The translations under genes and the position numbers were made by a program. Positions 36,350-46,668 of a stretch of 50,457 nt of DNA are shown in pieces. Location of the stretch: the NCBI GenBank assembly GCA_016342325.1, contig JAEINR010000041.1:1-50457 (forward strand), read 5' to 3'. A model generated the notes under the pieces. The model was not told the DNA's origin. It searched no databases and was given only the letters and a program-made list of their open reading frames with translations. Position 1 is the first letter of the stretch; each line of letters begins with the position of its first letter. The stretch is from Desulfobacterium sp. (GTDB lineage Bacteria; Desulfobacterota; Desulfobacteria; Desulfobacterales; Desulfobacteraceae).

Positions 36350-36617
36350 AACATCTCCTTGTTGGCCCTGGGTTTGTATGACTAAAAAACCGCATTAACA
36401 ATGGAAGGACACTTGACTGAAAGAGGGAATAGACGATTTCATCGGGTAATTGTGACATCGCTCAGGTAGATGGGTTGAGACAGAACGTTCCAGCACGATT
36501 TGTACGACAGCAGTTTATATGGATCGACTCAATAATTCAATCTAATTTAAGTTGAATTATTGAAACGTCCAACCGTCCAATCCGAATCCTGTTAATTTAA
36601 AAAAATGGACCGCCTGA
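36350..36617. promoter_or_regulatory. divergent control region between PKS and sensor kinase
   Basis: 268 bp with AT-rich stretches. A perfect 12-bp inverted repeat TCAATAATTCAA (36529-36540)/TTGAATTATTGA (36552-36563) with an 11-nt spacer lies 55 bp before the kinase ATG. It may be an operator for one or both genes. No confident -35/-10 pair could be assigned. Confidence 0.5.
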
Positions 36618-39600
36618 ATGAAAGCATTGCCTGGCTACGAAACGGTTACAAAAATATATGAGAGCCCAAGCACCATCGTATATAAAGGAAAAAGAATTTC
36701 CGACCATTGCCCGGTGATCCTTAAATTTTTAAATGAGGATTCCCCTACGGCTGCGGCGGTTGCCAGGATAAAGAGCGAATATGCAATCATCAAATCACTG
36801 AATTTTGAAGGCGTCATAGAAGCATACGCCATTGAGGAATATAGAAACACAACAGCCATCGTATTTGAAGATTATAAGGGAACGTCCCTGGGCGAACTGA
36901 TCAGGACCGAAAAATATACCCTGCACCAGTTCTTATCCATGGCCCTTGACATTATAGGCATCCTAGGTGAAATCCATGCAGCAAATATCATTCACAAGGA
37001 TATAAACCCATACAATATTTTGATGAATCCCTTAACAGGCAAAATCAAAATCATCGATTTCGACCTTGCAACGTCAATGTCCCATGAAACCCCCGGGATC
37101 GTCACGCCGGATGTTCTTGAAGGCTCCCTGGCATATATTTCACCGGAGCAGACCGGCAGGACGAATAGAAGACTGGATTATCGCACCGATTTTTACTCTT
37201 TGGGCGTTGCGTTTTACGAAATTCTATGTCGGCAATGCCCCTTTGAAAGCACAACCCCGTTGGAACTTGTCCATTCACACATCGCAAAACAGCCCGTCCC
37301 GCCATCCCATCGGAGTCACACAATTCCAGGCCCCCTATCCGACATCATAATGAAATTGATGGCAAAAAATGCCGAAGACAGATATCAGAGTACATGGGGG
37401 ATCAAGGCCGATCTTGAAGAGTGCCGAAATCAATTGAACGCCAATAATACAATTACGCCATTCTCCCTGGGGAAACACGATATTTCAGATACACTGCTTT
37501 TCCCCCAAAAATTATATGGTCGAGAAAATGAAATTAATGCCATAAAGGCATATTTGGTGAACGTTTCCAGGGGTGCTTGCGAATTCCTGATGATCCAAGG
37601 CGCTTCAGGAATAGGCAAGACAACCTTGGTCAGAACGGTATGCAAGCCGCTTACCCTGCAAAGGGGGCATTTCATTTCCGGCAAATCCGACCGCTTCAGA
37701 CGGGACGTTCCCTACATCGCGTTTGTAAATGCGTTTCGGGAACTGATCCAACAGGTTTTAACTGAAAGTGATGTTAATCTTTCCGCATGGAAAGAAAAGA
37801 TACGTTCTGTTTTGGGGCCAAACGGTCAAATCATCATCCATGTCATCCCGGAAGTTGAACTGATCATCGGCCCCCAGCCCCCTGTTCCCGAACTTGGCTC
37901 AATGGAAACCCAAAACCGCTTTAATCTGGTGTTCAAAAACTTCATCCGCCTTTTCTGCGGACCGGATCATCTGCTTGTCATCTTTTTAGATGATCTGCAA
38001 TGGATAGATTCCGCCTCCCTGAACCTGATCGAACAAATTATGGCCGACAATACGATTGGATATTTTTTTCTCATCGGGGCATATCGGCCGGGTGAAGTCG
38101 ACCCTGTCCACCCGCTCACAACGACCATGGCAAGAATAGAAACCGAGGGCAGAAAGCTTAACCGGCTTCCCCTCTCCCCTTTAACGCTTTCCCAGACCAT
38201 TGAACTTATTTCCGGTTCCCTTCAAACAAAAAAGGATCGCATCACTGAACTTGCGGAACTCAGTCTCAAGAGAACAGCAGGGAACCCCTTCTTTATCGTG
38301 GAGTTTCTGAATTCGTTAAATGCAAAAAAACATCTCAGATTTAACGTTACAAACCTGGAATGGGAATGGGATCTTCCTGAAATCAAAGCACTTGGATTTT
38401 CAGATCATATCGTTGACCTGATGATAGCAAGATTCGAACTATTAAGCAGAAGCACCCGGAAGGTACTACAGATAGCGGCATGCATCGGCCATACATTTGA
38501 ACTCGCCATGGTTGCGATCCTCTTTTCCAAACATGAAAAAGAGACCCTTGTATTACTCCATGGGGCCATAAGAGAAAATCTCGTGATACCCCTTAACGAT
38601 AATTATAAAATCATTGAATTGGATGTACGACAGTCAACAGCAGGCTTAAGTGTTAAATTCAGGTTTGCCCATGACCGAATTCACCTGGCTGCATATTCAC
38701 TTCTCTCGGATCAGGAGAAAAAAGATATACACTTTCAGGCAGGTCAATATCTGTTACAGAACAGTTCCCAAAGACAATTGAAAGAGAAAATATTTGACAT
38801 CGTAAACCATTTAAACTTCAGCATTGAGCGGACCACCGGAAGATCAGAGATGGATCATCTTTCCCGGTTAAACCTGATGGCGGCTAAAAAGGCCAAAGCA
38901 TCTGCCGCCTATGAACAAGGCTTTCATTATTTAAAAACCGCCGTTGAACTTTTAAAGAACGACCCATGGAATCGAGATTATGAGGTCACGCTTGCCATCT
39001 ATCTTGAAGCGGCTGAATCGGCATACCTGTGCGCCGAATTCACCGTAATGAAGGACTATATAGCAATCGTGCTGCAACAGGCGCGCACCCTGCTCGACAA
39101 AGTAAAAGCCTACGAAATATTAATTGAGGCAGACAAAGCACAGTATAGATTGAAAGAAGCCCTTGCCACTGCCAATACGGTTCTTAAACTGTTGGGCGTC
39201 GTTCTGCCGCAACGACCAAACAAATTGAGCATCATGGGGCATTTGGCCGGAACAATGTTGATGATGGCAGGAAAACAGATCGAAACTTTTGTTGATCTGC
39301 CACAAATGAGCGACCCAACCAAACTGGCATCCATGAGAATTATGACAACCATATCATCGGCTGCCTATTTTGCAAACCCGGATCTATTTCCGCTGCTTGT
39401 GTTTAAACAGATCGTTTTTTCCATCAGATTCGGCAATGCAAAGGAATCCGGATTCATATATGCCTTATACGGCCTGATCCTATGCGGCGTAGTGGGAGAC
39501 ATTACAAAAGGCCATCAATTCGGATTACTCGCCCTTGCGGTTCAGGAACGGTTGCAAGCCAACAAATATAAAGCAAAAACATACAATATGGTTAATGGGT

Positions 39601-41927
39601 TTATCTCCCATTGGAAGACCCATATCCGGGAGACAATAACGCCCCTAGCAAAAACCTTTCAATATGCCCTTGAAACGGGGGATTGGGAATATGCCGGACA
39701 TGCTGCCTTCTTCAACTCGTTCCATTTTTTTGTTTCCGGCATGGAATTATCCCAGGTCAATCGGGAGATGGTAAAAAACAGCCATGCCATTGCCAATATA
39801 GAACATGACGTTTCCTCCCATCTCCATGGGATATACAGGCAAGTTGTATCTAATTTAAGGGGAAAGTCTCAACATGCTGAACGGTTAAAGGGGGATCACT
39901 ATGATGAATTCAGGATGCTTCCCATTCACCAAAAAGCCGAGGACAAAACAACCCTTTACAACCTGTTTTTTAATAAATTATATCTATGTTTCACTTTTGA
40001 AAACTACCCAATGGCACTCACCCATGCAGCCGTGGCCAAAAAATATTTGGATGCCTGTGTCGGCACCTATGCCGTGCCTGTCTTTTATTTTTATGAATCC
40101 CTGGCAATGCTGGCGGTGTATCGTGATTCAAACAAAAAGGAACAAAAACGAATCACAATTAAAATCGCAGCCAACCAGAAGAAAATGAAAAAATGGGCCC
40201 ACCATGCCCCAATGAATCATCTCCACAAATTCCATCTGATCGAGGCGGAACGGATGCAAATTCGCGGGCAGGATTCCAAGGCCGTGCACCTTTATGACCA
40301 GGCCGTTAAACATGCAAACGAGTACGGTTTTCTCCAGGAAGAAGCTTTGGCAAATGAACTTGCTGGAAAATTTTATCTTTCAATGGGGAACGAAAAGATC
40401 GCCAGGGTTTATGTGGCGGATGCCCGTTTTTGTTATCAAAAATGGGGTGCCATTGCCAAAGTAAAAATAATGGATAAAAAATATGAGTTTTTTGAAGCAG
40501 AAGAATCAGTCAATGGGCATTCCCCTTTAACACGGATCATTCCAACAATAAAATCCTCCACCAAAGTGTCAACAGAGTTGGATATAACATCTGTAATGAA
40601 AGTTTCCCAGGCATTATCCCGTGAAATAGTACTCAACAGCCTCCTGGATCGGTTAATGAAAATAGTAATTGAGAATGCCGGCGCAGCAAAAGGTTTCCTG
40701 ATCATAAAATCGAAAGACAGGTTATTCATTGAGGCGGAAGTGAGAACTGATCAGGAGAATATTCAGATACTGCATTCAATTCCCGTTGAAAAAGAGAACA
40801 ATCTTTCCCAGGAGATAATCAATTACGTTGTAAGGACCCGGGCACACCTGGTACTCAATAATGCTGCCAAAGAGGGCCGATTTACAAACACACCCTATGT
40901 CCTTAAAAATCGCCCCAAATCCATACTCTGTGCGCCCATTATCCATAAGTCCCACCTCACCGGTATCCTCTACCTGGAAAATAATCTCATTGCCGGTGCA
41001 TTTACAACTGAACGCATAGAAATGCTGACACTGATAAATGGTCAGATCGGAATTTCCCTTGAGAATGCAAAACTATATTCAAATCTTGAGGAACAGGCAG
41101 AAGCGATTCGCAAAATGAATGAAGAATTAGAAGATCGTGTGACCGAACGAACATCTGAACTGAGCGAATCCCTTACCATGCTAAAAAAAACCCAGGCCAA
41201 GCTGATTCAATCTGAAAAAATGGCAGCCCTGGGCGAACTCATATCCGGCATTGCCCATGAGATCAACACCCCCCTTGGGATCATCAATTCAAACACAGAC
41301 CTGATCGTCCGCTATTTAAAAAAAGCAGACACCCTTGAAAATATTGACAGGGCAGTATCAAAAATCATCTCCAGCATAGGCCGGAAACTGACAACCACAT
41401 CAACGGCATGTGATTCAATTCTGACCATCGTAGATTCATTGCGGGTATTTGCACGATTGGACGAGGCGGAATACCAGTCCGTAACGATCTCGTCCCTTGT
41501 GGAAAATACCCTTGCTATCATGAAACACAAATTAAAAAATAAAATAACAATTGAAAGAAATTATGCCTTTAATGAACCGGTTTTATGTTTTCCCAGCCAG
41601 CTGAACCAGGTTTTCATGAACATCATTAACAATGCCCATGATGCCATGGAAGGGGAAGGCACCCTTCACATCACCGTGGATTCAGCAGAAGGAGACGTTA
41701 TGATCTTTTTTGAGGATACAGGCAGTGGAATTCCTGGGGAAAAGCTTCCCAGAATCTTTGATCCCGGTTATACGTCAAAGGGCGTTGGTGTTGGAACAGG
41801 CATGGGGCTTTCCATATGCTATCGGATTGTTGTAGAAAAACACGGGGGCCGTATCTGGGCCGAGAACCGCCTTGAAGGCGGCGCAAAATTAGCCATTCAA
41901 TTGCCCCCCAAAGGGAAGGAGGAATGA
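36618..41927 (+). CDS. Ser/Thr kinase - AAA ATPase - TPR - GAF - histidine kinase hybrid
   Basis: 1769 residues; ATG 36618 has only a weak ribosome site. Protein kinase domain about 5-270: Lys36 in ILKF, Asp128 in HKDINPYNI, but IDFDLA where DFG is usual, then SPEQTGRT and DFYSLG. AAA/STAND ATPase about 295-560 with Walker A Lys334 in GASGIGKTT and Walker B IFLDDLQWID. A long helical, TPR-like region follows (about 700-1290). GAF domain about 1340-1490 (CAPIIHK, GILYLEN), then a coiled coil and a histidine kinase core: His1547 in GIAHEINTPLG, N-box NNAHDAM, G1 DTGSGIP, G2 GTGMGLSI. A multi-input signalling protein known in proteobacteria and cyanobacteria. It is coupled by ATGA overlap to the REC-HD protein. 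Its divergence from the PKS gene makes it a candidate regulator. Confidence 0.92.
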   Translation: MKALPGYETVTKIYESPSTIVYKGKRISDHCPVILKFLNEDSPTAAAVARIKSEYAIIKSLNFEGVIEAYAIEEYRNTTAIVFEDYKGTSLGELIRTEKYTLHQFLSMALDIIGILGEIHAANIIHKDINPYNILMNPLTGKIKIIDFDLATSMSHETPGIVTPDVLEGSLAYISPEQTGRTNRRLDYRTDFYSLGVAFYEILCRQCPFESTTPLELVHSHIAKQPVPPSHRSHTIPGPLSDIIMKLMAKNAEDRYQSTWGIKADLEECRNQLNANNTITPFSLGKHDISDTLLFPQKLYGRENEINAIKAYLVNVSRGACEFLMIQGASGIGKTTLVRTVCKPLTLQRGHFISGKSDRFRRDVPYIAFVNAFRELIQQVLTESDVNLSAWKEKIRSVLGPNGQIIIHVIPEVELIIGPQPPVPELGSMETQNRFNLVFKNFIRLFCGPDHLLVIFLDDLQWIDSASLNLIEQIMADNTIGYFFLIGAYRPGEVDPVHPLTTTMARIETEGRKLNRLPLSPLTLSQTIELISGSLQTKKDRITELAELSLKRTAGNPFFIVEFLNSLNAKKHLRFNVTNLEWEWDLPEIKALGFSDHIVDLMIARFELLSRSTRKVLQIAACIGHTFELAMVAILFSKHEKETLVLLHGAIRENLVIPLNDNYKIIELDVRQSTAGLSVKFRFAHDRIHLAAYSLLSDQEKKDIHFQAGQYLLQNSSQRQLKEKIFDIVNHLNFSIERTTGRSEMDHLSRLNLMAAKKAKASAAYEQGFHYLKTAVELLKNDPWNRDYEVTLAIYLEAAESAYLCAEFTVMKDYIAIVLQQARTLLDKVKAYEILIEADKAQYRLKEALATANTVLKLLGVVLPQRPNKLSIMGHLAGTMLMMAGKQIETFVDLPQMSDPTKLASMRIMTTISSAAYFANPDLFPLLVFKQIVFSIRFGNAKESGFIYALYGLILCGVVGDITKGHQFGLLALAVQERLQANKYKAKTYNMVNGFISHWKTHIRETITPLAKTFQYALETGDWEYAGHAAFFNSFHFFVSGMELSQVNREMVKNSHAIANIEHDVSSHLHGIYRQVVSNLRGKSQHAERLKGDHYDEFRMLPIHQKAEDKTTLYNLFFNKLYLCFTFENYPMALTHAAVAKKYLDACVGTYAVPVFYFYESLAMLAVYRDSNKKEQKRITIKIAANQKKMKKWAHHAPMNHLHKFHLIEAERMQIRGQDSKAVHLYDQAVKHANEYGFLQEEALANELAGKFYLSMGNEKIARVYVADARFCYQKWGAIAKVKIMDKKYEFFEAEESVNGHSPLTRIIPTIKSSTKVSTELDITSVMKVSQALSREIVLNSLLDRLMKIVIENAGAAKGFLIIKSKDRLFIEAEVRTDQENIQILHSIPVEKENNLSQEIINYVVRTRAHLVLNNAAKEGRFTNTPYVLKNRPKSILCAPIIHKSHLTGILYLENNLIAGAFTTERIEMLTLINGQIGISLENAKLYSNLEEQAEAIRKMNEELEDRVTERTSELSESLTMLKKTQAKLIQSEKMAALGELISGIAHEINTPLGIINSNTDLIVRYLKKADTLENIDRAVSKIISSIGRKLTTTSTACDSILTIVDSLRVFARLDEAEYQSVTISSLVENTLAIMKHKLKNKITIERNYAFNEPVLCFPSQLNQVFMNIINNAHDAMEGEGTLHITVDSAEGDVMIFFEDTGSGIPGEKLPRIFDPGYTSKGVGVGTGMGLSICYRIVVEKHGGRIWAENRLEGGAKLAIQLPPKGKEE

Positions 41928-42979
41928 TGAAACCGTCACGGATTCTGCTTTTAGATGATGAGAAGATGGTGGTGGATAACATACAGGATTTGATCGAGCT
42001 TGAGACAGACCATAAAGTCTTCCCGGAAACAAGCCCCTTTGACGCTTTGGTGACATTGGACAAGAACAAGGTGGATCTGATCATCACAGATTTTCTTATG
42101 CCTGAAATGAACGGCATCGACTTTTTGATACAGGCCCAGAAAAAGGATTCCGATTCAACATCTATTATTTTGACCGGATATGCGGACAAAGAGAATGCGA
42201 TCAGGGCCATAAACGAAGTGGGGATTTACCAGTATATTGAAAAGCCCTGGAACAATGATGATCTATTGATCACCATTCAAAATGCCGTCGAACGAGGGAA
42301 CCTCATTACCGAACTCAAACAGCAATACAATGAGATTCAGCAGGCATATTTGGAAATCATTTACAGGCTTACCATAACCGCTGAATATTTTGAAATGAAC
42401 ACCTATACGCATATTTTGAGAATCAGCCATTTCAGTAAAAAATTAGCTGAGCTTTCCCACAAAGACGAGACCTACTGTAACAACATTAAATATGCAAGCA
42501 TGATGCATGATGTCGGAAAGATTGGCATCCCAAAAGAGATCTTGCAAAAGCCTGGCAAATTGACAAAAGAAGAGTTTGAAATCGTTAAAAAGCATCCCAA
42601 CATTGGCGGTCGCATATTGAGGAATGCAACGAATAAACTTATGGAAATGGCCCGGGAAATATCCATATTTCACCATGAAAAATGGAACGGCAAAGGCTAT
42701 CTTCAGGGGATATTAGGAGATAACATCCCTGAATCCGCAAGGATTGTAGCCATTGCCGACGTATTTGACGCCCTTTTATCAGAAAGGCCCTACAAAACGG
42801 CCATGGCTCCGGAAAGGGTAAAGAAAATTTTTCAAAAAGACAGGGGGACCCATTTTGACCCCGGGCTGACGGATCTGTTACTGAACAATTTTGATCAATT
42901 CATCGATATTTACAACAAAATATCTACCATGGATCAGGAGGAGGTATTGAGCAGCTTGTTTAAACATAACCTGCCCTGA
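41924..42979 (+). CDS. response regulator with HD-GYP-type output domain
   Basis: 351 residues, ATGATG start at 41924 after GGAAGGAGG. The receiver domain (about 5-120) has acidic pair Asp11-Asp12, phospho-acceptor Asp56 in IITDFLMP, Thr in ILTGYAD and Lys in EKPW. A helical linker leads to an HD domain (about 150-330): His195-Asp196 in MMHDVGKIGIP, HPNIGG, HHEKWNGKGYL (250-260) and DVFDAL. The usual GYP triplet reads G-Y-L, so c-di-GMP hydrolysis is likely but not certain. Its partner is the kinase directly upstream, with which it overlaps. Converges on the acetyl-CoA hydrolase gene 22 bp away. Confidence 0.92.
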   Translation: MMKPSRILLLDDEKMVVDNIQDLIELETDHKVFPETSPFDALVTLDKNKVDLIITDFLMPEMNGIDFLIQAQKKDSDSTSIILTGYADKENAIRAINEVGIYQYIEKPWNNDDLLITIQNAVERGNLITELKQQYNEIQQAYLEIIYRLTITAEYFEMNTYTHILRISHFSKKLAELSHKDETYCNNIKYASMMHDVGKIGIPKEILQKPGKLTKEEFEIVKKHPNIGGRILRNATNKLMEMAREISIFHHEKWNGKGYLQGILGDNIPESARIVAIADVFDALLSERPYKTAMAPERVKKIFQKDRGTHFDPGLTDLLLNNFDQFIDIYNKISTMDQEEVLSSLFKHNLP

Positions 42980-43001
42980 ACTTAAAACGGTTTTGGAGTG
43001 A

Positions 43002-44357
43002 TCACAGTTTTTCCAGGGGGAAAAATCCCTTTGGGATCCCACCGGTCAGGTTCATGGAAGGCCTGTGGAACTGTCCGCTGTCGTAGATGTGCTTGATCAG
43101 GAGGTCCCGGTCCCCAGGTTCTGCCAGGTAGGCGATGGCCATGGCATGCTCCGTGATGCTCAACCCCCTGGGATCAAAGGCGCCCTTTTCCGTGACGATG
43201 ATGACAGGATCGGCTGAGATGGCCGTTGTGGTGATGCCTTCCGGGCATTTGTCCACAATCTTTGACACCCCGCTTGCGGTGGTTGACTTCATGGCAATGA
43301 TGGGCACCCCGCCTTCGGAGAGATAGGCACCCCGCAAAAAGTCTGCCTGGCCCCCCACACCGCTGTAGATCTTCCTGGCATCCAGGGAGTCGGCCCATAT
43401 ATTTCCATGGAGATCCACCCCGATGGCGCTGTTGATGGCGATCATCCCGGGATGGCGGGCGATGTTCAGGATGCTGTTGGTCCTGTCCGAGGGACGGCTC
43501 TGGATGGAACTGTTATAATCCATCCAATGGTATCCCCCCCGGGTTCCGGACAGGAAGATGGAGGCAATGGAGAATCGGTTGGCAAGAAACCGGTTGGTGA
43601 CGATCCCCTTATCCACCAGGGTTCTCATGGCATCGGCAAAGAGCTCCGTTCGAATCCCGAGATCCTTGACCCCTTTGTCCATGATGGCCTGGGTAACCGC
43701 CTCCGGCACCTCACCGATGCCGTACTGGAGGGTGCACCCGTCCTCGATGTAGCGCTGGGCGATCAGGTTGGCGATGTCCATGGCCCGCTTATCCGGTTTT
43801 TTCACGGGACTTACGGGCAGGTCGTAATCTGCGTCCACAAGATAGTCGATGAACTCGCCTGGGATGGTGGTTCCCAGGATAAAGGGCATCCGCTGATTGC
43901 GTTCGGCAATGACCACCCCATTATTCTCCCTGGCGGACTGGACGGCGGCAAGCACCCCTTCCACGGTGGTGCCAAGGCTGTAATTACCACCGTTGTCCGG
44001 GCCTGAAACAGACACCATGGCCACATTGGGCTTTAGATAGGATTTGACCTGCCTTGGGATGTCCGACAGGTGCATGAGCTGATACCGGGCCATTCCCTGG
44101 TTGACGGCGGCCCGTGAGTGATGGCTGTTAAAAATCACCCGGTGGGTGATTCGCTGGCAGACCGCCTTGGAGAACACCTCACCCACATCCCCCAGGAGCA
44201 GCACGCTCAACAGCTCCACCTCCCGGATGGTGTCATCCGCTGCCATCTGCCTTAAAAGAACCTGGGGTGTGGCGGCATTGCCGGAGCAGTAGATCTTGCT
44301 GCCGGGCGTTAACACCGATGAATTGATCACCTCTTCCACGTTTTTTACAATCTTCAT
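43002..44357 (-). CDS. acetyl-CoA hydrolase/CoA-transferase family protein
   Basis: 451 residues from ATG 44357 (CAGGAG upstream). N-terminal domain with SGNAATPQVLL, central part VSGPDNGGNYSLGTT, and the C-terminal domain with QYGIGEVPEAV, LGIRTELFADAM (Glu near residue 235 as the thioester-forming residue), FLSGTRGGYHWMDYN, GGQADFLRGA, and VTEKGAFDPRGLS. The family moves CoA between acetyl-CoA and small acids (for example 4-hydroxybutyrate, butyrate or propionate) or hydrolyses acetyl-CoA. It is transcribed alone. It complements the acyl-CoA synthetase at 7183 in short-acid metabolism. Confidence 0.9.
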   Translation of the reverse strand: MKIVKNVEEVINSSVLTPGSKIYCSGNAATPQVLLRQMAADDTIREVELLSVLLLGDVGEVFSKAVCQRITHRVIFNSHHSRAAVNQGMARYQLMHLSDIPRQVKSYLKPNVAMVSVSGPDNGGNYSLGTTVEGVLAAVQSARENNGVVIAERNQRMPFILGTTIPGEFIDYLVDADYDLPVSPVKKPDKRAMDIANLIAQRYIEDGCTLQYGIGEVPEAVTQAIMDKGVKDLGIRTELFADAMRTLVDKGIVTNRFLANRFSIASIFLSGTRGGYHWMDYNSSIQSRPSDRTNSILNIARHPGMIAINSAIGVDLHGNIWADSLDARKIYSGVGGQADFLRGAYLSEGGVPIIAMKSTTASGVSKIVDKCPEGITTTAISADPVIIVTEKGAFDPRGLSITEHAMAIAYLAEPGDRDLLIKHIYDSGQFHRPSMNLTGGIPKGFFPLEKL

Positions 44358-44439
44358 CCAGGGCTCCTGCAAATCATGTATTATAGTATCGGTCAAATGA
44401 CATGATGCCAACCTTATCCTTATTAATACGTAGTGGCAT

Positions 44440-44961
44440 CATTGGGTCTGACCAGAGCAATAACAACCAGCGCTTCTCTTCAATATAGATACCCTAACAT
44501 GGACCAGCCAGAACCAAAAAAACTTTCTGATTCTCTTGCCAAAATAACGCGAAAGAGGAGCAGAACCCGCCGTGTTCCGTTCCCATGAACACCTCACCGT
44601 AGTTATCATTGGAGGCCTGGATAATCTTGAAATAATCGTGAATTCCCGTGGCGACCTTTCCCGCGTCCATTGGGGAAATCGTTTTTTACACGGTTGTTTC
44701 CGTGTAATTGGGCAGGGTCTCGTCGGCCCCCCTTGGCTGGGGACTTGCAATCATCTGCTCCAGGGTAGTCTTTCCCCCCTCCATGAAAAAAAACACGGCA
44801 TTGTCAATTTGTTTGAGCTCTCGGTTGGTGGATGAAATGAATTATTTCAGAGATTCTTTATTAATGTTGAAAATTAATAGGATAGAAATAGTCATGATGG
44901 GAAGCAATGCTGCCAGGATAAAACCGATGATAAGTTTTTTCTTGATGGAAAAAAACTGCAT
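44440..44961 (-). pseudogene. broken chemoreceptor N-terminus (Cache-type sensor)
   Basis: An ATG at 44961 with AAGGAG starts a typical sensor N-terminus: basic start, one membrane helix (KKLIIGFILAALLPIMTISILL), then a periplasmic stretch. The frame is cut by TAA at codon 40 (44844-44842) and, after a readable segment (SSTNRELKQIDNAVFFFMEG), by a second TAA at codon 92 (44688-44686). Beyond it come DAGKVATGIHDYFKIIQAS and NDNYGEVFMG, typical of double-Cache ligand domains. No second membrane helix, HAMP or signalling domain remains downstream, so it is a truncated dead gene. Lies just after the interrupted kinase gene on the same strand. Confidence 0.7.
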
Positions 44962-44997
44962 GTGAGTCTCCTTTACAAATCAGAACATTTTCAAATC

Positions 44998-46575
44998 TCA
45001 AAGGTGCGGGTCTTTGACACAATATTCACAGCGTTCATTCAGCAGGGTACGAACCGTATCCATAAGGCCATGCAGGCTTACCGGTTTAACCATTATTTCA
45101 CCAATTTCCAGGGCGGATTCCTATTCGAGAAGCTCTTCACTGAATCCGGTGCAGAGCAGAACAGGAAGACCGGGACACCGTTTCACAAGTTCTTCGGCCA
45201 GCCTGTTCCCGTTCATCCCCGGCATGGTCATATCCGTAATCACCATGTCAAAAGCCGTCGGGTCCGTACTGAAAAATTCAAGGGCAGAAGGGGCATGGGA
45301 AAAAGGGGTCACCCGGTACCCGGCATATTCCAGCATCTGTTTTGTCGTGGACAGCACCTCCTTATCGTCGTCAATCAGCAAGATATGTTCACTGCCTTTT
45401 TCCAGGGATTCCGATTCCAGGATCGGGTGGGCCCCAATGGCGTCATGGACAGGAAGAAAAATTTCGATCCGGGTCCCTTTGCCGGGAATGCTGTGGACAA
45501 GCACCGTCCCCCCGGCATTTTTTACGATGTCATGGACAATGCCCATGCCCATGCCGGTACCTTTCCCCTTCTCTTTTGTGGTAAAGAACGGATCAAAAAT
45601 CTGATTGACGATTCCCTTTTCCATGCCGAGCCCGGTATCGGCAACACTCAGATAGGCGTATACCCCAGGGGACATTTTCGGAACCGGACATCGGTTCCAT
45701 CGAAAATCCACCTCTTCCAGATTGATTGTCAGTATTCCCCCTTTTCCCTTCATGGCATCACTGGCATTGGCTGAAAGGTTCATGAGAATCTGATGAACCT
45801 GGGTCGGGTGAATCTTGACCGGCGCGCACTGATTGTTCACACACGGTCGAATCTCAATACTCGACGGGATGGAGGAACGTAAGAACGTCACCACCTCGTG
45901 TATGATGGAGGCAAGGGGTATGGGATGCAGAACAGGGCTGTCCTGGCGGGAAAAAGTCAGGATCTGGGACACCAGTTCCCTGGCCCGGATCCCGCCCTTA
46001 TAAATTTTCTCAACCTTCTTGTGCATGGGACTCCCCTTGGGAATATCCATGAGAAGCATTTCCGTATGGCCGAGGATAGGGAATAGTATATTATTGAAAT
46101 CATGGGCAATCCCGCCGGCAAGGCTCCCAAGGGTTTCCATTTTCTCAACTTGCCTGAGACGGGTTTCCAGCATATCCCTTTCCCGCTGTATCTTTTTGCG
46201 CTCAATTGCATACCGAAGGGTTCTGTCAAGGAGCTGGGAATCCATATTGCCCTTGATCAGATACTCCTGGGCTCCTTTTGCCACGGCTTCGACCCCCATC
46301 TCTTCATCACTGCCCCCGGTCAACACCACCACCGGCACATCCGTACAGCTCCCGGTTATCCGGGAAACGGTTTCAATGCCCTGGGCGTCGGGCAGGCAAA
46401 GATCAAGGAGAATGGCGTCCGGCGGTGTGACCGCAACCGCCGACATCAGATGCTGCAAAGAACCGTAGACCTCAACCCGGTAGGTGATGGGAATCGGTTC
46501 CCGTAAGAATTCCATAATCCGCCTTGCATCCTCCGGGTTGTTCTCCACCAGAAAGATATGAACATCAATCCCCAT
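44998..46575 (-). CDS. REC - histidine kinase - REC hybrid with in-frame TAG
   Basis: ATG 46575. The uninterrupted part (46575-45121) is 484 residues: receiver domain about 5-125 (AILLDLCLPD with the phospho-Asp), short coiled coil, histidine kinase about 150-385 (His in GGIAHDFNN, NASDAM, DTGLGM, GTGMGMG) and a second receiver from about 400 (LLIDDD, MVITDMTMPG, LLCTGFSEELLE). There a TAG (45123-45121) interrupts it. In the same frame 41 more codons follow to a TGA at 44998, and they encode exactly the missing end of a receiver: EIGEIMVKPVSLHGLM then DTVRTLLNE. So it is either a nonsense-mutated gene, a readthrough/pyrrolysine site, or a sequencing error. Without readthrough the second receiver lacks its last helices and strand. 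Confidence 0.85.
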
Positions 46576-46668
46576 CAGCGCCTGTCACTCCTATACGGGG
46601 CACACACCCCTGTTTTCATCATTTACCTACAGTTGCCGACACTTATAGCATAAAAAGGGAAAGGGGAT

